NCBI GenBank assembly: GCA_035610365.1
Contig: CM069432.1
Span: forward strand, 23,002,354-23,066,353
DNA length: 64,000 nucleotides
From: Aquatica leii
Lineage: Eukaryota; Arthropoda; Insecta; Coleoptera; Lampyridae
Direction: 5' to 3'
This document shows, one piece after another, positions 1 through 11,167 of this stretch; the first letter of the stretch is position 1; each line of letters opens with the position of its first letter. The notes under the pieces were generated by a model. The model searched no databases. It saw nothing but the letters and a program-made list of their open reading frames with translations, and had not been told where the DNA came from. The translations under genes were made by a program, and so were the position numbers.

Positions 1-267
1 ATCCCCTTCATCGATCGATAATGCATCGAAACATGTAACCAAAAACATGGCGAAACGTGCTTGTGATAAATAACCTACTCAAAATGCGTTATCAAATTAG
101 AATTTTATATTCATTAATGCTGATTTTTGTAAGATTCAGAATCATTTTTATCACAAGCACGATTTTAAGCCAAAAAACTACACTCGGCAGAGGTGGTCAA
201 AACAGAAATCTAATTTTAATTCAACCAATATACACGGCATTACCTTATGAAATTTTTGCACGTAACA
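1..267 (-). repeat. Partial LTR (array LTR1), family 1
   Basis: End of a long terminal repeat of the gypsy-like family that fills the first 9.7 kb. It closes with CACGTAACA at 259-267, the same terminus as at 5043, 9698 and 24098. The rest lies left of the window. Since gag to its right reads on the minus strand, this is the 3' LTR of internal region 1. A C-rich run just right of it (a G-rich polypurine tract on the minus strand) supports that orientation. Confidence 0.75.
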
Positions 268-286
268 GAATCCCCCCCCCCCCAGC
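268..286 (-). other. Polypurine tract of internal region 1
   Basis: A run of C on the plus strand (G-run on the minus strand) directly adjacent to the LTR1 boundary, the position expected for the plus-strand primer of an LTR retrotransposon. The same arrangement recurs next to LTR2 at 5044-5062. Confidence 0.6.
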
Positions 287-899
287 AAGATAAAAGCATG
301 GAACGTAGATAACAAAACGAAAGCTAAAATGAAGACAGAAATTTAGGCATACGCCAAGGACAGAACTCTAAAATCCAAAACCAACCCAATTTCAAGAAAC
401 CCAACCCCCTATAATCGTATTAGATTACCACAAATACAGAAGAGACAAAGGTTTTCCAGAATTTTAATAATATCGACAACCAAAACTGTAACAGAAGCGC
501 ACGAAGCAAATGGTATCTCTAAGAAACCAACAGTAATTTGATCCAAAAGCAAAGAAAAATACCAACACGGTTTACTAATTTTCGAAGCGCATAAAGCGAA
601 AAGAAAAGAATATAGAAAAGGTAGAAGTTTAGACAAGCGTCCAGGACTAAGTAGCCCTAAAATCCCTTTAAACCCCAACCCTTAAATACAAAACTACGTT
701 GAAAAGGGTTCCCAAAATAAGTAACCCAAAATCCCAAGTACTAATAATCCCCAAAACTAGAATTCAAAGAAAAGGAAAGAAAGAAGAGGAAAGAAGAGAA
801 CGTAAGAACTATCAATCGCTAAACAAACGCTTGTTAATCATCGATCACTGTGCTAGACTGTAACAATGAAACTTATAAGCCGATAAACGGAATAGAATA

Positions 900-1720
900 T
901 CTCAAGAGAAAAACCAAGAAAAAAATAGAAAAAGAGATATCCTAAGAATGACTAACAAGAAAGAGAAAAAGAAGAGGCTAGATGTTCTACCTAGTCCAAC
1001 GCTTACTTTGTAAAGAGATGGAGACAGTGAACCAATACTGCAGCCCAAGTAATCGCCCAAAAGGCGAACCTTCAGGTGGAACAATGAAAGAGAAAGAAAA
1101 TGTGGCATCTAGGTGAGAAATTACTCAAAAAAAAGTAAAAGATAAAAATGAACAGTAAGAAAAGCAGAAAGTAAAACGGAGAAAGATAAGGCTCGATGTA
1201 AATGACTGATTCGTTCTACTCCCCGTAGAAGAACGAAAAGAGAGACCACCCTACGGCCCTATTAAGCAATAGAAAGAAAAAACTTAGAAAGAAAGCATAG
1301 TTGTAGTGAACACTTACGAGTAAAAGTTATCAAAAGGAAAAGAAGCAAGTGTTCAAGCAACAAAAGAGAAAAGAAAGCAAGAAAGGAAGACAAAAAGATA
1401 AAAAAGAGTATAGATGTTGTTGTACGGCTCGACTACCTCTCCTTAGATAGCCGACCCCCAGTGACCTTACCCTACTGCCCAACCAACCGCCCAAGAGGCG
1501 AACCATAAATAGAATCAAAAGAAAAAAATAATAGTTGGCACAAAGAAAACATAGATAAGTCCCAAGAAGAAAAAAAAATGAAAAGTAGAAAAGATAAGAG
1601 ATAGAGAAAGACGTCGAAAAATAAGACAAGATGTGTCTGATTCGTTTTTCTCTCCATAGAAGAAACGAAAGTGAGTGACCATCCCTTCAATGCCCAACCA
1701 AACGCCCATGAAGAAAAAAA
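900..1720. repeat. Diverged purine-rich tandem repeats of roughly 220 bp
   Basis: At least three or four diverged units share, in order, a purine-rich block, a piece like GATTCGTTCTACTCCCCGTA, an AAGAACGAAA-like piece, and a CCCAACCAACCGCCCA-like piece. Recognisable starts are near 960, 1190, 1405 and 1600. The same units occur in internal region 2 (about 6060-6780). Long open frames here come from base composition, and I see no conserved protein. Confidence 0.5.
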
Positions 1721-2389
1721 AGAAAAAGAGAAAAGAAAAGTTATCAAAACTGGCTATAGAACGAATGCGTACCAATTGCTGTCCCAAATTGGAAAGTTGC
1801 TACAAGACTTTAATGCCGACAAGCGGAATAGAGGGCTCAAAAAAAGAAAAGCCCAAATCAAATAGCAGAAAGAGAATCCTATACTCGACGTACTAATCCC
1901 AAAAAGACCGACTAAGCGGATATAAATATATACAGACCGAAAGGTAGTCTGTCCTGAAGTAAGATCGAAAAGAAAAGAACCCAAACAAAAGTACTAGAAA
2001 TTTAAGCAAAGAAAAGAACATCGGTGACATCAATATAAGAGGAACAATTAGGTAGCATCTAAGCTACAACCAACAAGATACCGACGACGTATTCAAAGAT
2101 TGGAACCACCAAAACCGAAAGACAATAACCAAAAAAATAGCAAAGGTCGAAAGCCCAAAAAGTGAACTAGCACTTACGACGCTTGCGACGCCGATGAAAA
2201 AGAAGAGAACGATTAAAAGAAGGAGACAGCAAAGAAAATTAGAAGCGACTGAAGGAGATGCAAAAGTAATAGTAGCGGCTTTTACATCAGAAGAGACAGC
2301 ACGATCCCTATATAGACGCGTAGACCTTGTAGGAACAACAGTGTTGGAAAGCTTTATCGTTGCTGGCAAAACGTGACATGGTCTAATAA

Positions 2390-2620
2390 GATTGCTTCGC
2401 TTTGCGTTTGAACAAGAACAGTGACATATAAACTCAGCAACCTTAGGTCTCATATGAGACCAGTAGAAATGACACCGAAGAGCTTCCAACGTACTCCTAA
2501 CACTGCGGTGTTCACGCTTAGATGGAAGATGGTGATCGTGGATTAGTTGTTTGCGTTGGTCCGAAGAAACAACGAATTTTTACAGACAAGGGTCAGACAA
2601 AGAAATGCGTACACATTTAC
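2390..2620 (-). pseudogene. Integrase zinc-binding (H2C2) stub, copy 1
   Basis: Translated on the minus strand, this stretch reads like the N-terminal zinc-binding region of gypsy integrases: a VVSSDQRKQLIHDHH-like lead followed by FYWSHMRPKVAEFICHCSC, the usual FYWxxMRxxVxxYxxxCxxC segment. It sits just behind gag with nothing resembling protease or RT between them, and no DDE core follows. The start of the stub carries a stop codon. I infer a deletion joining gag to integrase; the corresponding stub of copy 2 is at 7440-7660. Confidence 0.55.
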
Positions 2621-3568
2621 ATAGAAGATCTTTCACAATACACCAACGAGAGAAACGGCGATGAAAAGCAGAAACTTTAGAAACCAAACCTAAGTACCAA
2701 GGATCGGTAGTAGGCCTAATAATTTTAGAAATTGAAGAAAAATTTGGAGGAAGAGAAACTAAAAAACCAACAGGACGTACAAGTTTCTCAGCTTTAGAAC
2801 GACAGTGAATACAAGTATTAGACTCAGGAGTAGTTATAGAAGAAAGAAATAAAGGAGCATTAAGAGAATCAGCAACAGTATTAAAAGAAGCTGCGGAAGT
2901 AGCAGTACTAACCAAAGATGGTTCCAGAAGTATATCACTCCTTTCGGATGTTAGAAGACCAAAAGAATTATTACAGTTAACGTTGGATTCCAAACGTTTG
3001 CCTAAAGAGACCAATTGAGAAAAAGACGTAATATCCACCAGTGCGAAATGAGATTGATAAAATCGAGTCAAGTTGCGGCATATGATTTTGAGCTGGGTCT
3101 TTTCTGAGACCGGTTCTAACAATTGCATAAGAAGATATCGCATAGCAGTGACGTACATCCCAATCGATTCCTTAGGTTTTATCACTCGGTTACAAATAGT
3201 ATCCATTAATCGTTCATCATAATCTAACGGCAGAAATTCAGTTTTCAATATCGCAACAACTTCATTCCATGAACGTAAAGTACGTCGTCGACTCCTAAAC
3301 ACAAGAAGAGCTTTCGCCTGATAACACCTGAAAGAAAAAGTTGATACTGAGAAATTCCACGAGACAAACAAAACTCATCAATATGAATAAGAAACTCGAT
3401 CAGTACAGACGGATCTTCACCGGAGAAAGTAATATTCCAATCAACCAAGTTCATTTCCGAATCAGAGTCTGATGAAATAAGAAATAGTGGTTCCTCGTCT
3501 AAAGAATACATAATTAACAAACGTCTAACTAGGAATGCAATGCAAATCAAAAGCAAATCTACAACCAC
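2580..3568 (-). pseudogene. Decayed gypsy gag, copy 1
   Basis: Two overlapping minus-strand frames make one gag-like protein with a frameshift near 3320. The N-terminal part (WNITFSGEDPSVLIEFL) and core (SWNEVVAILKTEFLPLDYD, then NRVIKPKESIGMYVTAMRYL) match in order the gag of element F at 39831-41061 (WGIKFSGN..., LKRDFLPSNYEYDLLNEIRN). A CIHC remnant marks where the zinc knuckle should be, but the CCHC box is not intact. Gag packages the element RNA; this copy is inactive. Confidence 0.7.
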
Positions 3569-4110
3569 GGCAAAGTCAAACGAAAAATATACTCTACCCT
3601 ATTCTAAATTTCCTAACTAAACTACCACTGAATGATGGTATCATAAAAAAAATCCCAATGTAAGAAAATCGTTAAAAGAAATAAAAAAAAACAAGAAAAT
3701 TGTTATAAGAAAATCGAAAGAAAGTCAACACCACATCCTAACCTATGTTCAAACTAAATAACCTACCTGGATGGAACTATTACGGCGTGTACTGCCCTGT
3801 CGTTCTTCAGTAGATAAAAGTAACTTATCGCTGGCTTTATTGTAATAATTTATTTGTCTTCGTTAAATAAGAACAGTTGAAATTAATTTTAACTTTATTT
3901 CTTGTCAACGTAGAGGCACATTCAGTTATGAAAAATCAAAATTTTAGATTACAAAAATTCTCCCTCTCTCTCATGCGCAAACACATTAAATAATTTAACT
4001 TAAAATATTCGAAACACTACCGCTGAATGATAGTAATCCTAAGCTAATCACAATTAAAGAAAATAGCAAAAAAAATATAGAAAATAAGAAATTCGATATA
4101 AGAAAATTGA

Positions 4111-4128
4111 GCTTCACGTTGGGCGCCA
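4111..4128 (-). other. Primer-binding site, internal region 1
   Basis: On the minus strand the sequence begins TGGCGCCCAACGTG, five bases inside LTR2. It differs slightly at its 3' part from the sites at 8890 and 39502. TGGCGCCCAACGTGGGGC is the known complement of tRNA-Lys(1,2) 3' ends. It proves that LTR2 is the 5' LTR of internal region 1. Confidence 0.75.
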
Positions 4129-4133
4129 AAATT

Positions 4134-5043
4134 TGTTACAAGTTTATAGGTCTTACGAACCTTGCACGGCTAACTTACACAGTTAGAAATAAGGGAGGTT
4201 CAAATAAATAAGAGTTAAAGGGCGCCAGATCTTTTATAAGTAAAGCTTCTATCTCGATCAGGACAGAAGGTTCAACCTTGTAACGAATTTCAAGTTCGCA
4301 ATCCTTGTTACCCGGGTGTTCGTGTAACCAATAAAAAGAAAGATGTGTTACCCTAAAGAAAAAATAAAATAGGGATAACAACTTTAATTTAATAACGTAG
4401 ATTATTAACGAGTTTCAAATTCTCAATCCATAAATGCCGGAACTGTCGGCAACACACAATACATAAGTTACACATTGGGTGTCGATTAACGAAGAAAATT
4501 ACACGTTAAATAACTAAGGTTCACAGCATGCGATATCACAGAAATAATTACTGACAATACCTCAATGGTATTAAAACAGCTATTGTTTTGCGTAGGTTAA
4601 ACAAGCTAAATTCCGTGAGTGACCTTTTTTTGACAGCGACTAAATAATTAAATAAAACTTACCCACAATCCAGTACTTGCCCGAAGAAAACGTTTTCCTC
4701 GTTGAGTAGGCTTAAAATAATTATCAATAGCAAATCGTGTCAACACAATGACTTACAAAAGTAGAAATCTACAAAATTGTTAATACTAAAAGAAATTAGA
4801 AATAAGAACCCGATGTATCAAATGGTGTTCCTCGCAATTAGTAAAAGGTTGGTATCGCAATCGACTAACGCATAAGAAATAATATCTCGGAGAGAAATTC
4901 TTTTCCAGACTTCGTTTTCGGTTTGGACATAGGCCTTCCAGAATACTAATCGTTTCGTGAAGGTATTTGTCGATATTAATCTCGCATCGATTGATAATGC
5001 CCAATATACACGGCATTACGTTATGAAATTTTTACACGTAACA
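4134..5043 (-). repeat. LTR2, shared by two tandem internal regions
   Basis: A 910-bp LTR running TGTTACAAG to CACGTAACA on the plus strand. Its left neighbour is a primer-binding site and its right neighbour a polypurine tract (5044-5062). It is therefore the 5' LTR of internal region 1 and the 3' LTR of internal region 2, both on the minus strand. Confidence 0.8.
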
Positions 5044-7439
5044 GAATCTCCCCCCCCCCCAGCAAGATAAAAGCGTGGAGCTTAAATAATAAAACGAAAG
5101 CTAAAATGAAGACAGAAATTTAGGCATGCGCCAAGGACAGAACTCTAAAATCCAAAACCAACCCAATTTCAAGAAACTCGACCCCCTATAATCTCATTAG
5201 ATTACCACAAATACAAAAGAGACAAAGGTTTTCTAAAATTTTAATAATACCGACAACCAAAACTGTAACAGAAGCGCACGAAGCAAATGTTATCTCCAAG
5301 AAACCAAGAGTAATTTGATCCAAAAGCATCCGAAGCGAATAAAGCGATACCACAAAGTAAGGTATAAACAATCAGTAACCCAATACAGTAAGCACGTAAG
5401 CATTAAAAGAATTCCAGAGAAAAGAAAAAAATATAGAAAAGGTAGTTTAGACAAGCGTCCAGGACTAAATAGCCCTAAAATCCTTTTAAACCTCAACCCT
5501 TAAATACAAACCTACCCTGAAAATGGTCTCCAAAATAAGTAACCCAAAATCCCAAGTACTAATAATCCCCAAAGCTAGAATTCGAAGAAAAGGAAAGAAA
5601 GAAGAAGAAAGAAGAGAACGTAAGAACTATCAATCGCTGAACGAACGCTTGTTGATCACTGTGCTAGACTGTAACAATGAAACAAAATAAACCGATAATC
5701 GTAATAGAATATCTCAAGAAAAAAAAACAAGAGAAAAGTAGCAAAAGAGATATCCTAAGAATGACTAACAACATCAGAAAAAGCCGACCAAGCGGAAGTA
5801 CATAAAGTACAGAAAACGGAGTTGTAGTCTGTCTCAAGTTTCAGATTTACACAAGAAAAATGAATAACTTACTAAGCCCAATGTAGCAAAAAGGAAAATA
5901 AAGAGAAAAAAATATGATTGCAGTGATTTCAAGAAAAAGGCAAAGCTTAAGTCAGAGAGAAGAAAGTATCAAAGCAACCAATCCATTTCAAAAAAAAAAG
6001 AAATGAATTCAGAAGTAAGAGATGAAAGAGAAAAGTATCCTAAATGTAGAAAAACAGAGAAAAGAAGAGGCTAGATGTTATACTTTGTCCAACGCTCACT
6101 TTGTAAAGAGATGGAGACAGTGAACCAATCCTACAGCCCAAGTAATGTGGCATCTAGCTGAGAAATTACTCAAAAAGAAGTAAGTAGAAGATAAAAATGA
6201 AAAGTAAGAAAAGCAGAAAGAAAGTTAGAAAAAGACGGAGAAAGATAAGGCTTGATGTAACTGAGTTATTTGTTCTACTCCCCGTAGAAGAACGAAAAGA
6301 GAAACCACCCTACGGTGCCCATCCAACCGCCCTATTAAGCAATAGAAAGAAAAAACTTAGAAGGAAAAAAGAAAGCATAGTTGCAGTGAACAGTTACGAG
6401 AAAAAGTTATCAAAAGGAAAAGAAGCAAGTGTCCAAGCATCAAAAGAGAAAAGAAAGACAGAAAGAGAAAAGAGAGTACAGATGTTGTACGGCTCGACTA
6501 CCTCTCCCTAGATAGCCGACCGCGAGTGACCTTACCCTACTGCCCAACCAACCGCCTAAGAGGCGAACCATAAAGAAAAACAAAAAAAAGAATAATGGTT
6601 GGCACAAAGAAAACATAGATAGGTCCTAGGAAGAAAAAAAATAAAAAGTTGAAAAGATAAGAGATACAGAAAGACGGAGAAAGATAAGGCAAGATGTAAG
6701 TGTCTGATTCGTTCTTCTCTCCGTAGAAGAAACGAAAGGGAGTAGCTAGCCCTTCAATGTCCAACCAACCGCCCATGAAGAAAAAAAAGAGAAAGAGAAA
6801 AGTTATCAAAATTAGCTATAGAACGAATGCGTACCAATTACTGTCCCAAATTGGAAAGTTACTACAAGACCTTAATGCCGACAAGCGGAATAGAAAACTT
6901 AAGAAAAAAAACAAATCAAAAAGCAGAAAGAGAATCTTATACACGACGTACCAATCCTAAAAAGACCGACTAAGCAGATACAAGTATATACAGACGGAAA
7001 GGTAGTCTGTCCTGAAGTAAGATCGAGAAGAAAGGAACCAAAATAAAAGTACTAGAAACTTAAGCAAAGAAAATAATATCGGTAGATCAATATGAGAGGA
7101 ACAATTGGATAGCATCCAAGCTACAACCAACAAGATACCGACGACGTATCTACAGATTGGAACCACCAAAACCGAAAGAAGAGAACCAAAAGAATAGCAA
7201 AGGTCGAAAGCCCAAAAAGTTAACTAACACTTACAACGCTTGCGACCCTGATGAAATAGAAGAGAACGATTAGAAGAAGGAGACAGCAAAGAATAATTAG
7301 AAGCGACTGTAGGAGATGCAAAATCAATAGCAGCGGCTTTTACATCTGAAGAGACAGCACGATCTCTATATAGACGCGTAGACCTTGTAGCGACACCAGT
7401 GTTGGAAAGCTTCATCGTTGCTGGCAAAACGTGAGATGG

Positions 7440-7660
7440 TCTAATAAGATTGTTCCGATGTGCGTTCGAACAAAAACAGTGACATATAAACTCGGCAGCC
7501 TAAGGTCTCATATGAGTCCAGTAGAAATGAGAGCTTCCAAAACGTACTCCTAACACTGCGGTGTTCACGCTCAGATGGAAGATGGTGATCGTGGATTAGT
7601 TGTTTGCGTTGGTCTGAAGGAACAACTAATTTCCACAGGCAAGGGTCAGACAAAGAAATG
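7440..7660 (-). pseudogene. Integrase zinc-binding stub, copy 2
   Basis: Minus-strand translation gives LWKLVVPSDQRKQLIHDHH, a form typical of the segment before and into the H2C2 zinc-binding domain of gypsy integrase, followed by degraded sequence. It lies right behind the gag relic as in copy 1. Shared absence of protease and RT in both copies points to an old deletion. Confidence 0.55.
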
Positions 7661-7883
7661 CGTACACGTTTACATAGAAGACCTTTAATAATACACCAAC
7701 GAGAGAAACCACAAGGAAAAGAATAAACTTTAGAAACCAAACCTAAGTATCAAGGATCGGTAGTAGGCCTAATAATTTTAGAAGTTGAAGAAAAATTTGA
7801 AGGAAGAGAAGTTAAAGAACGAACAGGACGTACAAGTTTCTCAGCTTTAGAACGACAGTACATACAAGTATTAGACTCAGTAG

Positions 7884-8520
7884 TTATAGAAGAAAGAAGT
7901 AAAGGAGTGTTAAAGAATCAGCAACAGTATTAACAGAAGCTGCGGAAGTAGCAGTACTAATCAAAGATGGTTCTAAAAGTATGTCACTCCTATCGGATGT
8001 TAAAAGACTAAAAGAATTACTACAGTTAACGTTGGATTTCAAACGTTTGCCTAAAGAGACCAATTGAGAAAAGAACGTAGTATCCATGTGTGCGAAATGA
8101 GATTGATAAAATGGAGTCAAGTTGCGGCGTATGATTTTGAGCTGGGTCTTTTTTGAGACCGGTTCAAACAATTGCATAAGATGATATCGCATAGCAGTAA
8201 CGTACATCCCAATCGATTCCTTAGGTTTCAACACTCGGTTACGAATAGTATTCATTAACCGTTCATCATAATCTAACGGCAGAAATTCAGTTTTCAATAT
8301 TGCAGCAACCTCATTCCACGAACGTAAAGCATGTCGTCGACTCCTAAACACAAGAAAAGCTTTACCTGATAACACCTCAGAAGCTGAAAGAAAAAGTTGA
8401 TACTGAGAAACTCTTCAAGACAAACACAACTCATCAATACGAATAAGAAACTCGACCAGAGAAAGTAATATTCCAATCAGCCAAGTTCATTTCCGAATCA
8501 GAGTCTGATGAAGTAACAAG
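7884..8520 (-). pseudogene. Decayed gypsy gag, copy 2
   Basis: A minus-strand frame with RSWNEVAAILKTEFLPLDYD and NRVLKPKESIGMYVTAMRYH, near-identical to copy 1. Extra frameshifts at both ends break the reading frame and the zinc-knuckle end is lost. It is a dead structural gene of the element. Confidence 0.7.
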
Positions 8521-8889
8521 TAGGCTCCTTGTCTAAAGAATACATAATTAACAAACGTCTAACTGGGAATGCAATCAAACCAAAAGCAAATCGACAACCA
8601 CGGCAAAGTCAAACCAACAGTATACTCTACCATATTCTAAATTTCCTAAGTAAACTACCACTGAATGATGGTATCATAAGAAAATCTCGATTTAAGAAAA
8701 TCGTTAAAAGAAATAAAAAGAACAAGAAAATTGTTATAAGAAAATCGAGAGAAAGTCAACACTACACCTTAACCTATGTTCAAACTAAATAACCTACTGC
8801 TGAATGATAGTAATCCTAAGCTAATCACAATTAAAAAAAAAACAAAAAGAAATATAGAGAATAAAAAAATTCGATATAAAAATATTGAA

Positions 8890-8906
8890 CCCCACGTTGG
8901 GCGCCA
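8890..8906 (-). other. Primer-binding site, internal region 2
   Basis: Minus-strand TGGCGCCCAACGTGGGG, the same site as in element F (39502-39519), five bases inside LTR3. It fixes LTR3 as the 5' LTR of internal region 2 and the array as head to tail. Confidence 0.8.
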
Positions 8907-8911
8907 AAATT

Positions 8912-9698
8912 TGTTACAAGCATTTAGGTCTTACGAACCTTGCACGGCTAATTCACATTGTCGGAGATAGGGGAGGTTCAAATAAATAAGCGTTCAAATG
9001 CGCTATCTCGATCAGGACAGAAGGTTCAAGCTTGTAACGAACCTTAGATTCGTAATCCCTGTTACCTTGGTGTTCGTGTAATCAACAAAAAGAAAGATAT
9101 GTTATCATAAAGAATATATAAAATAGGTATAACTACCCACAATCCAGTACTTGCCCGAAGAAAACGTTTTCCTCGTTGAGTAAGCCTAAAATAATTATGA
9201 ATAGCAAATCGTGTCAAATTAGATATAAGAACCTGATGTATCGAATGCTGTTTCTCGCAATTAGTAAAAGGTTGATATCGTAATCGACTGTCGCATAAGA
9301 AGTAATATCTTGGAGACAAATTCTTGTCGAGACTTCGTTTTCGATTTGGATATAGGCTTTCCAGAATACTAATTGTTTCGTGAAGGTATTTATCAATATT
9401 AATCCCTCATCGATCGATAATGCATCGAAACCTATAGCCATAAACATGACGGAACGTGCTTGTGATAAATAACCTACTTGAAATGCGTTCTCAAGTTAAA
9501 ATTTTATATTCATTAATGCTGATTTTTGTAAGTTTCAGAATCATTTTTATCACAAGCACGAGTTTAAGTAGTTGTCGGTTTGACGTCTTGATAGGAAATG
9601 CCAGAAAACTACACTCGGCAGAGGGCGTCAAAACAGGAATCTAATTTTAATTCAACTAGTATACAGGGTATTAGGTTATGAACTTTTTGCACGTAACA
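8912..9698 (-). repeat. LTR3, 5' LTR of the array
   Basis: A 787-bp LTR (TGTTACAAG ... CACGTAACA on the plus strand), shorter than the other copies because of internal deletions. It ends the array; the following sequence is the 3' flank of gene A. The outer target duplication cannot be tested because the left end is outside the window. Confidence 0.75.
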
Positions 9699-9769
9699 GA
9701 TTACTATATTTTTTAGATAAAAAACAATTTTTTTGAAACAGATGATACCATCGAAATTTTTTTTGGGTC

Positions 9770-9845
9770 TAGACCACAACGGCCACTTACCATAACGGCC
9801 ACCCGGAAGTGTGGCCGTTGTAGTCACGACCATAACGGCCACTGG
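9770..9845. repeat. Cluster of AACGGCCAC motifs
   Basis: Within 75 bp AACGGCCAC occurs three times in direct orientation and once inverted (GTGGCCGTT), so the centre can fold into a short hairpin. It lies about 260 bp past the stop codon of gene A. No function can be assigned. Confidence 0.45.
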
Positions 9846-10107
9846 ATCGTTGAGTTTTGTTCCTACTATAAATAAATCATGACGTAAATCCTAGCATTTT
9901 AAATATTTTTTTTTAGTTTGTTGTGCAGCATAATAAAGATTCCGATTTTTGAGGTTACTTGCATGACTTGGATGTACCTAATAAAAAATGCTTAAACTTG
10001 TTCAAAGAAAGAAATGTTCGTACTGTTATATATTTTGTTTATACTATGTAAAGACAAGATATTCTACTGTATATACTACAAAATTTTAATACAGATACAA
10101 ATCGCAG

Positions 10108-11167
10108 TTAATTTTCGCAGTACCATCCGTGAAACCCTGCCGGGATTGGACCGGGAGTGTCAAATTCGACACGTCCAATTTCTTCCATAGTTTTTGCATC
10201 TAAGACAATTAAACCAGTGCGGTGTGTCTCATTACAATCCCAAACAAAATTGGACAAAATAACTCCATCATCTTCACTCTAGAGAACACCATAGTTAATT
10301 AAAACAATATTTAAGTTTTGTTTGTAATACTTCAGCATTAGGATTAGCTACAAAAATTGGTTCATTAGCAAAACAATATTTCTCGTACCATTCTATTGTT
10401 GTTTTGTCTTCAGTATTAACTTTAATAATCTAAAAAAAAAGAAACTAATAAAGCGCTGACACAATTGTGATTCTTACAGATCCAAAATTACCTTGATCAT
10501 TGTCAAAACCAAGAGCATAAAAATATTTATATTTAACGCCTACAATAAAAAATATATAAAATTTAACGTAGGTACTAGCTGAACCCAAACGAACCGCACG
10601 CGCCGAATAAAATTGTTGTTTTAAATGTAGATTGCGATTTTTGCGATTGGCTTTTGCGGCGCGTGCGATTTGCTCGGTCCCGCTAGTGTGGGCTTACCTT
10701 TACAATGAATCTTAATTTACCTTGATGTTTATGATAATTTACTGTTGGTAACTCGCAAAGAGATTTACTAAGTACTTCCCATTCAACAAATATAGTGCCA
10801 TCTTCGCGAAGAAAAGCTTTGGCATTTGATTTTTTAATCTTGACTAGATTTTCGTTTGGTTTTACATTGTCATACGAATCTAATAGAGGAAGTATTAATC
10901 TAACTGGGGTGCTTCTTAACATATCATAGTTATTATGTCTGTCCTAAAATAGTATTTTAGTCAAGGGTATAAAGTAAATTAAACAATTACTCTTAAAGCA
11001 TCAATCTTGAAAGACTCCAATAGCGATGCATCGTTATAAATACAAACATCTAATATTATGTGGTTCTCTTCTTCGTATTGATTAATTGTATGAAAATAGA
11101 AAAACGTGTTGGAGTAAAATGTATGAGTTCGCTTACCAGTATTACGACTAACAACACTTATTTGAGT
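10108..11167 (-). CDS. ninaB-like: Gene A exons 8-12 (C-terminal half)
   Basis: Five exons. Exon 8 (11167-10991) carries [20 protein letters not shown] with the third iron histidine. Exon 9 (10943-10721) encodes the [11 protein letters not shown] and [13 protein letters not shown] blades. Exon 10 (10539-10478) encodes KYKYFYALG, exon 11 (10429-10331) the [15 protein letters not shown] strand, and exon 12 (10278-10108) [13 protein letters not shown] through the terminal GFHGWYCEN and stop TAA. Introns are 47, 181, 48 and 52 nt. An ATTAAA-type signal lies about 20 nt past the stop. Confidence 0.9.

Larger units (their letters stand above)
268..4133 (-). mobile_element. Internal region 1 of pol-deleted gypsy-type element
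   Basis: Body of a non-autonomous LTR retrotransposon on the minus strand between LTR2 (5' LTR) and LTR1 (3' LTR). In minus-strand order it holds a primer-binding site, a decayed gag, a short integrase zinc-binding stub, about 1.8 kb of purine-rich repeats (plus-strand sense) and a polypurine tract beside LTR1. I find no protease, reverse transcriptase, RNase H or DDE core. The second internal region has the same layout, so the pol deletion predates the array. Confidence 0.75.
5044..8911 (-). mobile_element. Internal region 2 of pol-deleted gypsy-type element
   Basis: A second head-to-tail copy of the internal region, colinear with region 1: polypurine tract, purine-rich repeats, integrase zinc-binding stub (about 7440-7660), decayed gag and primer-binding site. 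It differs by many small indels and substitutions, so the copies are not recent sequence-identical duplicates. No RT or DDE core is present. Confidence 0.75.

Noticed and set aside
1330-2489. Long minus-strand open frames rich in Phe, Leu and Ser
   Set aside because: They arise from the pyrimidine-rich minus strand of the element's repeat block, overlap in several frames and show no conserved motif.
6197-6511. Lys/Arg-rich plus-strand frame of 104 codons
   Set aside because: Composition effect of purine-rich repeats; the colinear region of copy 1 is not open in the same way.
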